Made by a program: the position numbers and the translations under genes. This document shows positions 1 to 13,100 of a DNA stretch of 64,000 bases, in pieces. Below the pieces are notes generated by a model that did no database searches, was not told where the DNA came from, and saw only the letters and a program-made list of their open reading frames with translations. The stretch covers positions 248,001 to 312,000 of the forward strand of contig NW_002476512.1 of NCBI RefSeq assembly GCF_000189635.1, written 5' to 3'. Source of the DNA: Tetrahymena thermophila SB210 (Eukaryota > Ciliophora > Oligohymenophorea > Hymenostomatida > Tetrahymenidae). How positions within the stretch are numbered: position 1 is the first letter of the stretch; each line of letters starts with the position of its first letter.

Positions 1-3000
1 TTAATATTTGTTTATAGAATAAATTATTTACCAAAGAGCATAATAAATAAAAAAACTAAGAGAAATGAAGAAATATATTTAATGCTAGATTCTTCAGTTT
101 AATTATCAAATACAGCAATCCAAAAAATCAGTATCATTAAAGTTACTGACTTTAGCTCTAGTTTATTAATTTTGTTGTTTTCGTATGGCTTAAAGTATAT
201 TAATAGTGCTAAATATACTGATTGTAGAAACAAAATAGATTATATTTATATTAGATTTTGTGAATTAAAGAATGTTGCTAGAAAGATAATTATGAATTTT
301 TGATATATTCTTATAAACTCCCACCACCACCTATTTTACTTTAAGCCTGAAATAATATATCCATATCTTCTAATTATTATTATTCTGTGTTTGATAAATA
401 AAGAGTTTTTATTGTGTAAGACTAAATAAAAAAGTATAAGAGGATAGATTATTACAATTAACAAGAGTATAGGGCATATAAGTAAGCCCATATATTTATT
501 GTGTTCTTTGGTATAGCAAATTTAATCCATTTGGCTTTTCATGTAATATTTATTATCGAGCTACTAGCAAAATATTATTTGTAGAGCTGCCTAGTATATA
601 TTTTATATGACAAGATACATAAATACAATCAATGAGCTTATTGTCATATTTCTAGTATTGTACATATGATTATTAAAGTATTAATTGTTATTGAATAGAC
701 TAAGTATAAATATTATTCCTTTTATGAGAAACATTAATGCAAGAAGCATGAATAAAGGTAATGCCATAGATAAGTAAATAAATCTTAAATATTATATTGG
801 AATTTAAGTATTTATGTTACTTAAACTGCAGTCTAAAGAATAAATAAATAAGTATACTGGCTGAGATGAGAAATTAGGGAAAGAAATTAAATTCGAAAAT
901 AGGGTTGGAAATGTAATTCCAATATTTTGTTGTAATGAAGCAAATACCTAAAATTAATTTATAAATATTTTAGCTATTGTTGAAGTCTATAGGGTAAAAG
1001 AAGAAATTCCAAAATTGACAATGTTGAGCTGCTTTAAAGTGTGTATTTGACATAGCTTACAGTTACTATTTTAAGAATCAATCATTAAAAATACTACATA
1101 TATTAAAACACCAACAAAGGTTAGTGCTTATTTAAAGTAATTAGCTTAAATTTCAGAACATTCCATACATACCACTCCTTTGTCATATATCGATAAAACT
1201 GCTCCATAGCGATTTCCCCACACTTTTCCATAATTATCACAAGCTTAACATAATCCTCCAGTATAACCCTATGCACAGTAATTATTTTATTCATCTCCGT
1301 TGCAAGACTAAATATTTTTATCACATTGATAAATAATATCACTAAACTTGCTGTTTCTCCTAAATATTATTTATATTTTAAATAAACTAATATTGAACTA
1401 AATTAATCTAACTCAAAATGTTAAAAAATAGAATTTATAAGAAATGTATATTTAATTTATCAACAGCCTCTCAAATTCCTTCTCAATATTATCTAAAAAA
1501 CTTTTTGAATAGATGTTTTATTCGTCTTTAAATGCATTCATACCAAATATCAGTAATTAATATAAAAGAAGTTGAGAAGTATTAGAATTAATTTTATAAA
1601 AATCAATAAAAAAATAAATACCAATAGTTTTATTTGAGTACTATTTAATCCAATTAGCAAGTTACAGCAACTGATAAATCGCAAGGCTAACATTGCATTT
1701 AGCTATGAATTTTTGGGACAACTAAAGAATATGTTCCATTTTAGCATTAAGTACATTCTTAAATCAAACAACCATCACATGTAGGATTATAATATTCTCC
1801 TGTGATACAGCTTCTAAAATATATCTCTATTTATATTTGATTAACATCCTAAAAAGTATTATTTATTCCTATTTATTTCATTCCTTGCAGTTATAAATAA
1901 ACTTTTGCACTTTATGATGGAACTCCTGCAATTTTAAAATTATTCATTAAACACCCAGCTAAATTTTAACGTTAAAATGTATAATCTATAGAAGTAGCTC
2001 CTTCAATTTTAATGGTCTGTTTCTAAAAGGATTCTATATTTTCTGTTATATAAACTCTGCAATTATATAGTCTTATTTCTTAAAGCAAATTTTCACTTAG
2101 ATAACCTGTTAATGCTAATATGTAAAATATGGTAAAAATCTTGTTAAATATTTTAAGTACTTACTTGAATTCTAAAAATCAACTTAATTCACAGGGTTCT
2201 TAAATTCATCTAAAAACTAAATGCTTAGATCAAAGTTACTTAAACCACTTCTAAAATTACTAAAAGTTATATTAGGATAGAGCTAGATGTCTACATCAAA
2301 GTCTTTACTAGGAAAAATTGTAGCATATTAGGGATAACTTGCTATTGAATCACCAAATATTATTGCTTTATTTTATTTACATGAATTAGAAAAATATGTT
2401 TTGCATGAATCTTTAGTATTTATCTTAGTTTATAAATTTTTCATCATAAATGAAGGTTTTATTGTTAAATATCTTATAGCACCTCCAATACCAGCTCTAT
2501 TCTTTATAAAATTTGAATTCTATAGAGAAAAGTTAGAAGTATCAAGAAGAATAGCACCACCACTCCTATTTTTAAAAAAATATGAATTAGAATTGTAAAT
2601 TAGATACATTTAATTACCCTTTTGCGTCGTTGAAATAAAAACTTGAATTAGTAATTATTGATTTGTTATCTCCTGAGTTTTAGATATAAAAGCAGCCCCC
2701 ATCCTAATAAGCAGTGCTATTTTGGAATATTGAATCTTATATAGTAAAAGTTGTTATTTATGACATAAATAAAAATCCTCCTTTATTAGTAGAGCTTGAT
2801 ACTTAAGATTAAACTTGTGTTAAATTAAGAGAACCATTATCAGCATAAATACATCCTCCATTTAAAGATGAGCAAGAAGAAAAAACTGTTGATAATATTA
2901 ACAGATTTGATTGTGTTGAATAAATTGATCCTCCATTCTCAGAGCAAGAGTTTTATTCGAATTTGGAATTCTGAATGATTTGTGTGCTTTAGGAAATATA

Positions 3001-6000
3001 AATTGATCCTCCATTTTATTAAGCTAAGTTGTTTGAGAAATATGAGTTTTTAATAGAAAAATTTGATTTTTGTTAAACAGTTATTATTGATTATGTCCCA
3101 CTAGATGTATTGTTTTTAATTGTAGAATCAATTAACTGCACGCTTGAAGACATAATTAAAAGTCCTTATTAGATTTAATTTTAAGTTAATTGTAAATTAA
3201 ACAATTAACATAAATTAGATTGGTAAATTTAAATCAAAGCATTAAAGCCAATATTCATTATGTAAAAAATATTCTATGATGAAATTTATATTCCTTGCTA
3301 AATATATAGTAAAACTGTTGTTTTATATTTGGTATTGTCAATATTGCTTTCAAATAAAGTATCATTTATAGTTAAATAATGACACTGTATTTTAATTGCA
3401 GGTTCAAGGATTATATTTGTATAAGTATTAGATATTACTTTTATATTTTTAAGTAAAACATTATCATTTATTAATTCATAGTTAACATTGTAATTTTATT
3501 GCACTTGTTATTAGCTATTACTGTGGTCCATAAAGCTGATATCTTAATTTTTATAATATTCTATGTTATTTAATATTAAATTCTCAATTAAGTAAAGTCT
3601 AAAAATTAGAGTAGGAGAACCCTAGCAAGTAGTGATAAGTATAGAAGACATTTAGACACTTTAAAAGTTTTAGAAGTAAAAAATTGTATTAATATTATTA
3701 TTATTATTTGATGAAGAAAAGTAAAAATTTGAATTATCAATGGTCAAATTTGTAAGTTAAAGTTAAGATATACTTTATTAACCTTAGCTATTGTAAAGGC
3801 TAAATAATTAAATTTAACTAAAAGTACAATTTTAAACAGTCATTAAGTTTATCTAAATTTAATTAATATCTTATAAGCTAAATAGGTTCAGTAATTAACT
3901 ACTTTGCATATACAAATTTATCATTTAAATTTGATTGAATAACACTTAATAGATTTAAGAAATTTCAAAACAATAAATAGCTAAGTCTCCTAAATTGATA
4001 TTATTGAAAACTAAGTATCTAACATTTTAAATATTGAATATATATTTGGAGATATATTATTATTACTAGGGTTGAAGAGTTAAATTACTCATAATAATTT
4101 AACTGTATCCACTCAATGATTCAAAAAAATCAGCATTTACATAAACCTCTATTTATTTTGTTAAATTAGATTGAGATTAATAAGTAACTGATGACTAACT
4201 AGAGTAAGCAAAGTTAGGAAGTCTTTAAAGTACTGTATCTGATTGAATTTAAATTAAGAAATCCATTTCACTTATTGGAAAGTATTTTAAAATTTTATTG
4301 TAAACACTCTCAATAGAATTTAAAGTGGAAGCGATTTCATCAATATATAGTGTTTCTTAGCATATCTATTATCCGTATATTGGTAGCTACAATTAACCTA
4401 TTTGAAAAGAAGAGTAAAGAATAAGTTTTATATAAATATTATCAAGGGTATTAAATATTTCATAATTTGAAACAAATCCTAAATCTTCATTATCCAATGA
4501 GAATTATCCCTTCATCTTAATTGTTTAAGATATTTAGTCTATTTAATATATGAAAATAATATTTTAGTATACATCTATAAAATAATCTTTGTTTATAAAA
4601 ATGATTTAATTTTGATTAATTGTGTAAACATCAGTTAAATTTAAATTTTAAAAGAATCTTCCCATTGCTAATTATTTAAAATTAGATAGCAAATTAATTT
4701 AATAAGCACCAACACAGCTTTATAAAATATAATCCAACTCCACATTCAAATCAAGTTTATAAACATAACCAAGGCATGGACTTGATATTTACTGTACTAG
4801 AGTAAAATCTTCTAAACTATACAATCCAATATAAAAGTCACTTATTCGTTTAATGAAAACCTATAATTTAAAAAAAAATTAATAAACTCATCAAATAATT
4901 TATTTACTTTTGATTAAAATGTTTTAATTATGTGTGCATGTGATTTATGACCATATAATGTTAAAATTTACTACTCTAAAATAGCAAAGCTAGAATTAAA
5001 TTTAATACAGGCTATGTTTCCATCAAAAGATGCCATTAATATTATATAAACATTATCTAATTAAGTAAATGAAAAGTTAATGATAGCTTACTGAAGAAGA
5101 TTTATATTAAATTATTAATTAAATAAGACAAGATTTTTATCGTTTAGCTAGAAAGAAATAATTCCTCCTAAAGTAGTTGTAACAAAGAAAGAATTTAATT
5201 CATTAATAGATTCAAGTTAAATAATACTAGAATTTTGATCAATTGTTATCTATTATATTTATTTGAAATCATATAAATCAATTATTGTAATTATGTTTAA
5301 TTATGAGCAAATAAAATAAGATGTAAGCTAACTATTTCTCAAGCACTTGATACTTTGAACATTGATTAAATTTAAATTATTTATATCAAAAAATATTGTT
5401 TGCTCTCTGGTTAATAGTACGCCTATATTTTTTTAACCTTGTAGTAAAATCATCTTACTTTAAACTTCATATAATGGATCATTGCTATTAACAAAAAATC
5501 CATAACTTAATTATTAACTTGAGTAATTCCATTACTAAACTATATTTAGTTCTTAATGAAAAATAATACTTTAATTCACTTATAATGTCGATAATATACC
5601 TTATATTTATCATAAAAAATAAAATTTTTAAAGTGATATTTAATATTTATATTTACCTTCAGTTTAAAAGGAGTTTGTATACACATTAGGAACTAAGAGC
5701 TCAATTATATCAAAATATTTAATTGTATCACTACCTAACAATATTAAGTTATATTTTACATCTAAATAGATTTGATATATGTATTCTTATGCTACTTATA
5801 TTGTTCTCAATAATAATAAATTTGGGTATCTAAGAATATAAATAAATCCATTAAAATCACCTACAAAAACAAGACTATTATCTTTATCTAATACTCCAGA
5901 CAGTAAAGGATTTTAAAATTCTAACTAGCTCCTTTTTTAAAATTATATTCTTATAAAATTTATTATTAAAAAATATAATATATATTGATTGACTTGCTTT

Positions 6001-9000
6001 AATATTTTATGTGATAGACATTTCAAATATAAATTATTTAATTAATTTATCATTTTTTTGCAAAAAAGAGATTTAATTTTAAAAGATTTTAAAATATCAA
6101 ATTACATAAATTGAATTCCATTAGAATAGCTCCATGTTTTAACAAATAAATCTTCACTTTATTTTTATAAATACTTTAAATATAGTAATTATTAGATTAT
6201 TTTACCTTATAGATGTTAATATATAGGACTAAGAATCAATAAGAACTTCAAATATCCAATATTTATGAGCTTAAACTTCTGATATTTATGTACAATTCAA
6301 GTCGTTTAATTAAATATACCCAATATGCTTATTAAAATTTTTTTATTTTTATTAGAAATTTAAAAATTTAAAATAATTACATCCCATATAATTTAGTATT
6401 AATTAATGTAGTCGAAATTCCCAAATATACCCTCTATAGCACATATATTTGAAAGGTTTTTATAATCAATCAAAATTGACCACCATGAATACTAAATATA
6501 ATCAGTAAAGTACTCAAAAAATTAAATAAATAATAAAAGTAAATTAATTACTCCTAAAATCATGATTTAATTTTTTTCTGGATAGAACACTATGTCTGAT
6601 ACTAAATTAACAGAGACTATTTGATTCAAAATCTTTATCAATTAGAATTAATTTGAAACATCCCATACTATGACTGTTCCAGGTCCACCACAAGCAGAAA
6701 ATAGTCTATTTGAATAATCATCATAATATAACTCTACTACAGAATTACATTTATCTAAGTCGTGTATCATAGTATTAATATAATTATAATTACTGATCTT
6801 ATAAGCTACAACACTATTTTAAACTGAAGTAAGAAAGCCAATAAGAATGGTATCTTACGAAGGTATACCTCTAATAATTTAAGCATTAGATAAATTTATA
6901 TTATTAGGAAAGGGCGGAAGATATTAATTGCTAATATGATTATAAATAAGAGCTTCTTAGTTAGTAAGTATAAATGTTAATCCGCTTTGCAAGTGAATAT
7001 GGAAATCTATTATATTATTTTTAGGAGCTATCTATGTAATCTATCCAAAATTAACCAACCTTTTTGTGTAAACCTACAAAATAAGTAAGTAAATAATTGA
7101 AATTATTTAATCTAATTAAGATATACTTCTGGACCAGATTAATAGGTTATTGTATTATAATTATGTAAAATTTTATCCAAATCATTTTATTATATATTAT
7201 TAAATAAAGACACAATCGAGAAAATATTATAATTATACATGAGGATGTCTCCATTATCATAGCTAATGATTACAATTTACATATCTGTATTTATTTATAC
7301 TTATATTATAAGCTAAGGTTATATTTGGATGGAATTCAGCAATGCTGTAGTTTATAAGTCTAAGATATTTAATTTAAAACTACTTGTTAAAATTATTAAT
7401 ATTGATTTTTGTTCATCAAAAACCAAATTTTTAACATTATCTTGCTTAAAATCAATAACTTATTCTTACAAAGTAATGTGATTCTTAATAAAGACTTAAC
7501 TCACCTTATTAATTAGAAAAATATTTAACGACTCTATAAGATAGATTGATTGACTTTAGCCTGAATAAAAACTTATAGTTTATATAAGATCTAAGGATTT
7601 GACGCTATAGTTATATTTCTTTAAAAAATAAAAATTATAAACAAACATATTTTATTGAACTATTTTTTACCATAATTTATTGTTCTTAAATGTTAAATAG
7701 AATTTACTTTTAGAAGTTAAAAAAGAAGCTATTAAAATTATTATTTTTTCCATCAAAAGGAATGCATGTATTATAATCTCCATTACTATAGAAGTAATTA
7801 AATAAATACAGTACACCATTTATGTAAATAAACATCTGTTTTTAGTTTTCCAATAATAAAGCAATTCCTTATGTTTAAGCATTTGGGAGAAATGTTCCTT
7901 TAAAAACAAGCGAATGATCAGGACTAGAGTTAAAATTATATATCATATATTATGAAGTTTAAATAATTCCTATTAGATATCCATTAGTTTTGTCATAGTG
8001 TAAGTAATAATTTTGTAAATTACTTTCAGGAAAAGCATTTTTTATACTATCTATTAATACTCCTTATCGGTAATCAAATACAAATAAAATGCTATTTCCT
8101 GTTGTTGTGTATAAACTTTGCTAAACAAGCTGTTTTAAATAATGTAAAATACTTTTATGAAATTATTATCAAAAAATTTAATGATTTATACCTTATTTAA
8201 CTATTTATCTATGATAAAAGTTGCAAAAATACCAGAAACAAAAATTTATTTCTCCATAATATCATCAAAATATGACCAATACTATATCTTACCTCCTCTA
8301 TCTATTTTAATAATTCTAATTTTCATATAAAAAAAGAAATTATTAGATTAATTTAGTTTAGTTTACCTGTTTAAATCTGGATCAACTTCTATTTTTATAG
8401 GAACATCATAAGCTGATTGCTATCTTTAGAAATAATCAGTGACATAAATAAATCTGGATGTTTTTATATCAACTATTGAAATAGAAAATTCAGAGTATAA
8501 TATAATATTATTCTGGGAAATATAAGCCTACAACCAACTAAAACCAAAATTTTAATTTTTGAAGATAATTGGTTTTTACTCCTTTAAAGAATAAGCAAAT
8601 ATATAATTTTTTGATACACTTACAATTTGATCTAAGCTATTAATTGAAGCATAAATAAAATTAATTGAATTACTTATACTGGTTTGATTTGCATCTCTTT
8701 AATCACAGTAAATATTTTGGAAATTAGGTACGTATACTTTTTAAATTTTTTACAAATCCCAAACCTAAAATAAATTAGATGCACCTACAACTGTAATATA
8801 CTATTCAAATGAGCTTACTAGAACACTTGTTGCTTAAGTTGGTAAGATTTATGAAAATATTATCTAAGACTGCCTAAATGAAACCAAAAGGTATTGTTAA
8901 GAAGTTTTTTAATATGATATAGTAATGAGGTTTTTTGATAGAAAGGAGGATTACAGTGCTTAAAATTCATTTAAAGTAAATAAAATTTTAAATTAATTCA

Positions 9001-9688
9001 AAGCTATATCATATTAGTAGATGTCACCATTAGATTAAAAAATTATCATCTTTCTATTTGATTTATCATTTTAGCAATTTAGAATTTCATAATTATTTGG
9101 AAGCTAATATTTATTTATGACTGCTATATCCTAGGTAGAGCCAGAAAAATCTATCACAAATATCTATTTTTATAAAGGAAATAATTTTTCCAAATGATTA
9201 AAATAAACTATAAATAATTAATAAAGTAATACATTGTTATTATTCCATGTTAACACAAGTTTTTCTTCAGAATTTAAACAAGGATAAGGACTAACATTTA
9301 ATAGTTAATTAGGAATCTATACTTTTTTTTATTTAGCCCCATTATTTATATTCCAACTGATTATACTGCCACTAGAATCCAGAGTGTGAAGTTCTGAAAT
9401 TTAAATTTAATTTCTGTCATCCTTATCAATGCCATAATATTAAACATTTTCTTAAGCCTCTTACAGAATATATTTTTTGTTTGATATCAGATTATAAATT
9501 TCAATGCTTTACGTATTATAAAAAACAATCGCAATATCATCATTTGCGATCTAAGGATTAGATTTCATAATTACCATATTCTAAATAACTTAATATTTAG
9601 CAGAACATCCTACTTACCAAAAAGGGCAGCCTACAGCAGTAATCTCATTTATTTTTAGTAAAAAATAAATGAAAAAAAATAAATTCAT
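1..9688 (-). CDS. Giant secreted/membrane protein, propeller plus pectin-lyase-like repeats and C-terminal membrane region (partial 3' end)
   Basis: Recognised as a ciliate-specific giant membrane protein; function unknown. Reading starts at the ATG complementary to 9686-9688. The N-terminus is hydrophobic (MNLFFFIYFLLK), like a signal peptide. About 9.6-5 kb gives propeller/WD-like stretches such as SSGSIISWNINN (near 9340-9370) and GGPGTVIVWDVS (near 6670). About 2.3-4.7 kb gives pectin-lyase-like beta-helix repeats with recurrent NGGSIY/NGGCIY (e.g. 2840-3015). About 1.65-1.85 kb is Cys-rich (CDGC, CTQC). About 1-560 is a multi-pass membrane region with YGYIISGLKQNRWWWEF and later KPYENN, typical of the C-termini of this family. 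No stop is reached before base 1, so the 3' end is missing. Several AT-rich introns interrupt the gene (a donor lies near 8366); I did not place them all. Likely a cell-surface protein of well over 2,500 residues. The family call is firm, exon boundaries are not. Confidence 0.8.
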
Positions 9689-10114
9689 AAAGTTATTTAT
9701 GCTTTACTTTATTGCTTTTCTCTCTTAAATATTATATTTAATTAAATATAGAATCAGAGTAATTTATTAAAATTTTTAATTTTAACTAAGGTGTTTTAAA
9801 ATTAATTAAAAATACAATCAGATAAGTAGAATTTAAAAAATTTATAATAAATAAAATTAGAAAACAAATTTTCTTAAATGATAAATTTGCCGACTTTAGC
9901 AGGATAATCATTTTGTACTATATGCATAAATAAACGGATAGGAATATTTAAAAAATTTAATAAATAAAACTTATAAAAAAGTAATCTCTTGTTTCACATT
10001 TAATGAATATAGCAATAAAATAGAAAATTGAAATGTATTTTTTAAGCTATTAATTTATTTTTATTTAAATTATGAATAATTCTAATTTAAATAAAAAAAG
10101 AATTTAAAAAGCAT
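9689..10114. other. Intergenic, AT-rich
   Basis: Lies between the 5' end of the giant membrane-protein gene and the 3' end of the next minus-strand gene. Poly-A/T tracts only; I see no gene, RNA or repeat. Confidence 0.6.
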
Positions 10115-13100
10115 TCAATCTTATTTTTTTTTTAACAATTAACTCTTTTATTTAATTTTTGGGATTTAGAAAACTTTCCAAGAATGAGGATTATCTATTT
10201 ATAAAAATAATTAATAAACATTTAAAATAATTTTTTAATAAAGAAATTGTATTAAATTACCTTATTTTATTTAAGTTATATTTATTTAATTTAGTACTAC
10301 TTATCCATTTTTAAAAACTTAAAAAGTATCTGATGATATTAGGTTAGCATACAAATTGTACTCAAATTGATTATTTTATTTTATTGTTAAAGTAATTATT
10401 TCACTGGTGGGTAGAATATTTATTTCTTATTAAACGTAATAATTATGGTCACTGGTATCCTTATTAATTATATATTCGTTTTGAGTATTACTTTTTGCAT
10501 GAATAAAAAACTATAATTGTTGTCTTAAAATAGATGTAGGATCTGTTGCTTGTATCACAATTTTGTAGATTTTCTCGTTACTTATTAAATCTTTTTTAGA
10601 GAATTCTATTATTGAAGTATCACTACTAAATAATGTTGATTACTTCAATTTGTAATCAGCATATTTAATGTTAACAATTAAATATGGATGATCTGCTTAA
10701 AATGTTATTTTAAATGTTGGTTGGCTTGTGTCTATTTAATCTGAATAAATTATTTGACCAGTCAAAATATTTTAAACTAAAATTTCACCTAAGCAAAACG
10801 AATCACTAACATAGTTGTTATAAATAAATAATTCACAGAAATATTGCTGATTCTACTTTTTATCCAACTAGTCAGGCTTGTTTTAAGAGTAATTGAAAAT
10901 AATTGGACCACTTGGTGCTTGATAATCCGTATTTGAAGATGAAACAGTTAGTGTCCTTACACTTTCATCAATATTTTATTAGCAATTATGGTGCATAAAA
11001 TTGCTGAATTATTGAATTATCATTTAGCAGTCTGCTCCAAAATTATAGGGCATCGTAAATATAGTTGCTTCATAATTATTTTATAATATAGCAATATCTT
11101 CTTTTTTTTCTATTAAATACTCTGTTATTCCTTAAACAAGATAAAGTAAATCAATTATTTAAATTTATTATTTAGTTAATATTTATTCTATTTATTAATT
11201 TAAGTGTTCTAATTGTTCTTACAATTCAATTAAATTTTTCTGAAAAATTTATTTTATTTAAATCTAAGGTGGAGTATTTTATTGTTCTTAATTCATACCT
11301 TATCTTTCTTGAGGTTCGCTAGGAAGCTATTGCTAATGTTGTTATATAAAATTAAAGAGTGTTTCTTGAGACGCTTTCAATTATTACTAATAAATATGTA
11401 TTCTTTTTTTAATATCACTCATTTTTTATTGTGGTATTTTTTTGATATGCTAATAATAAAAAGAATCTTAACTTTAGCTGATTTATGTAAGTTAAAGGTT
11501 TTGTCCTACAGAAGATTTAATTTTATTGTAATTTTAGGATTTTGAACTAAGAGATTTAGTAAAAAACATATAAGAATATAATTATTCTACTAGCTCAAAT
11601 GCTTAATCTCTTCCTGTAATAAATGAGCTTTCATTTGTATTATAAATAGAAGTATATAACTATATTAGCTAAACATATTAATTAGAGATAGATCTGAAGT
11701 TATCTATTCTGTTAAAATCATAATTATTGTCTAACAAAATTATTCTTATTTCATTTGTACTTGAAAATAGTCTTTTGAGTCTCTATTCTAGTACCTTTAA
11801 TTTTATTTCTTTCCTCTAAATTGAGTTAATTAATTCTTATTCTAGCTATTTAAAGTTTTTGTTTACTAGCTCATCATAAATTCTTATATACAATAGTCTA
11901 TCTACTATTTATTTTAGCTTTGATACTTGCTTGTCTTTCTAAAACAATTTCTTGAGCTTATTAAAAGTCTATATTTATGAAAAAAATAATTCTTAAATAT
12001 AAATGTTAATAATTAAATTAATATTCTAATTATATTTAATTAATTTGATAAAACAAAAAATAATTTTTTTAAAGTAAGAAGGCGTCTTTCATTTTTAAAT
12101 TAAAATTAAATTTCTATTAATTAGATAAACTTACATCAAGTAGATTTATAATAGTTAAATGAGGAGTAGTAGAGACGTTTAGCAAGGATAGAACTCTGTC
12201 AGCATGAGTGTAAAAGGAATTATTGAAAGTGATTAGTTTGTATATACTAAATGTATTTCTTTAACATATGATAGTTATTTCTTGTATAATTTCAATAATT
12301 TCTTTAATTATTTGAATAGTTTAAAATCTTCTCTATTTCATTTCCTCTATAATATTTTCTTCTACGTTTAAGTTGTTTGGGAGAGCTATATTAAGCAAAG
12401 GAAAGTCAGATTTCTCAGATAATTTCAATACAGCATTTCTTAAATCTAGAAAATCTTTTATTTCCTCTTTTAACTTAGGGTCTTCTTTTATCAAATCTCT
12501 TATTTTAAATTGTTAGTAAATGGACGACCTTATTTACTCTAAGCTCCGCTTATGAGTATGAGTAAAATGGATAGCATTCCAGTACATTTCATTATCAATA
12601 ATAAATTAATCATATTAAATAAAAATCTGATTTAGTTAGGCTTAAACACCTATCATTTTGTTAAAATGAGTGAGAGACTCATTTAAAATTTCAATAATTT
12701 TTTATTTTTCTTTGAAGTCCTATTAATGAAGAAATTCAATGAACTATTTAATAATTTATTAAGAATACTCTTTATTTTAATGATCAATCAAAACTTTCAT
12801 TTAAGTGAACATAGTCTTCATTTTAACTTCTAAATCATTTGCTTCCTATTGTTTCTATTATTATTCTTTTTATTCTTAATCTATTTAGCTAATTTTCTTT
12901 TCTTCATTTTATATTTTTTCATGCTAAATATCCTAAACAACTTCCAAATTTATTTACTCAGATTTACTCATAATTAATTGATCTTCATTACTTTTAATTT
13001 AATTCTGAATAGCCTCACTTTTACTTTTTCCAATCCCTTCATTTTTTTTACTATCCTATTTAACGTTAATTTCATTTTTATCATTTAAATTTTAATTTTA

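Noticed and set aside
2401..2598. Plus-strand frame inside the giant membrane gene
   Set aside because: Antisense to the pectin-lyase-like repeat region, which gives clear NGG repeats.
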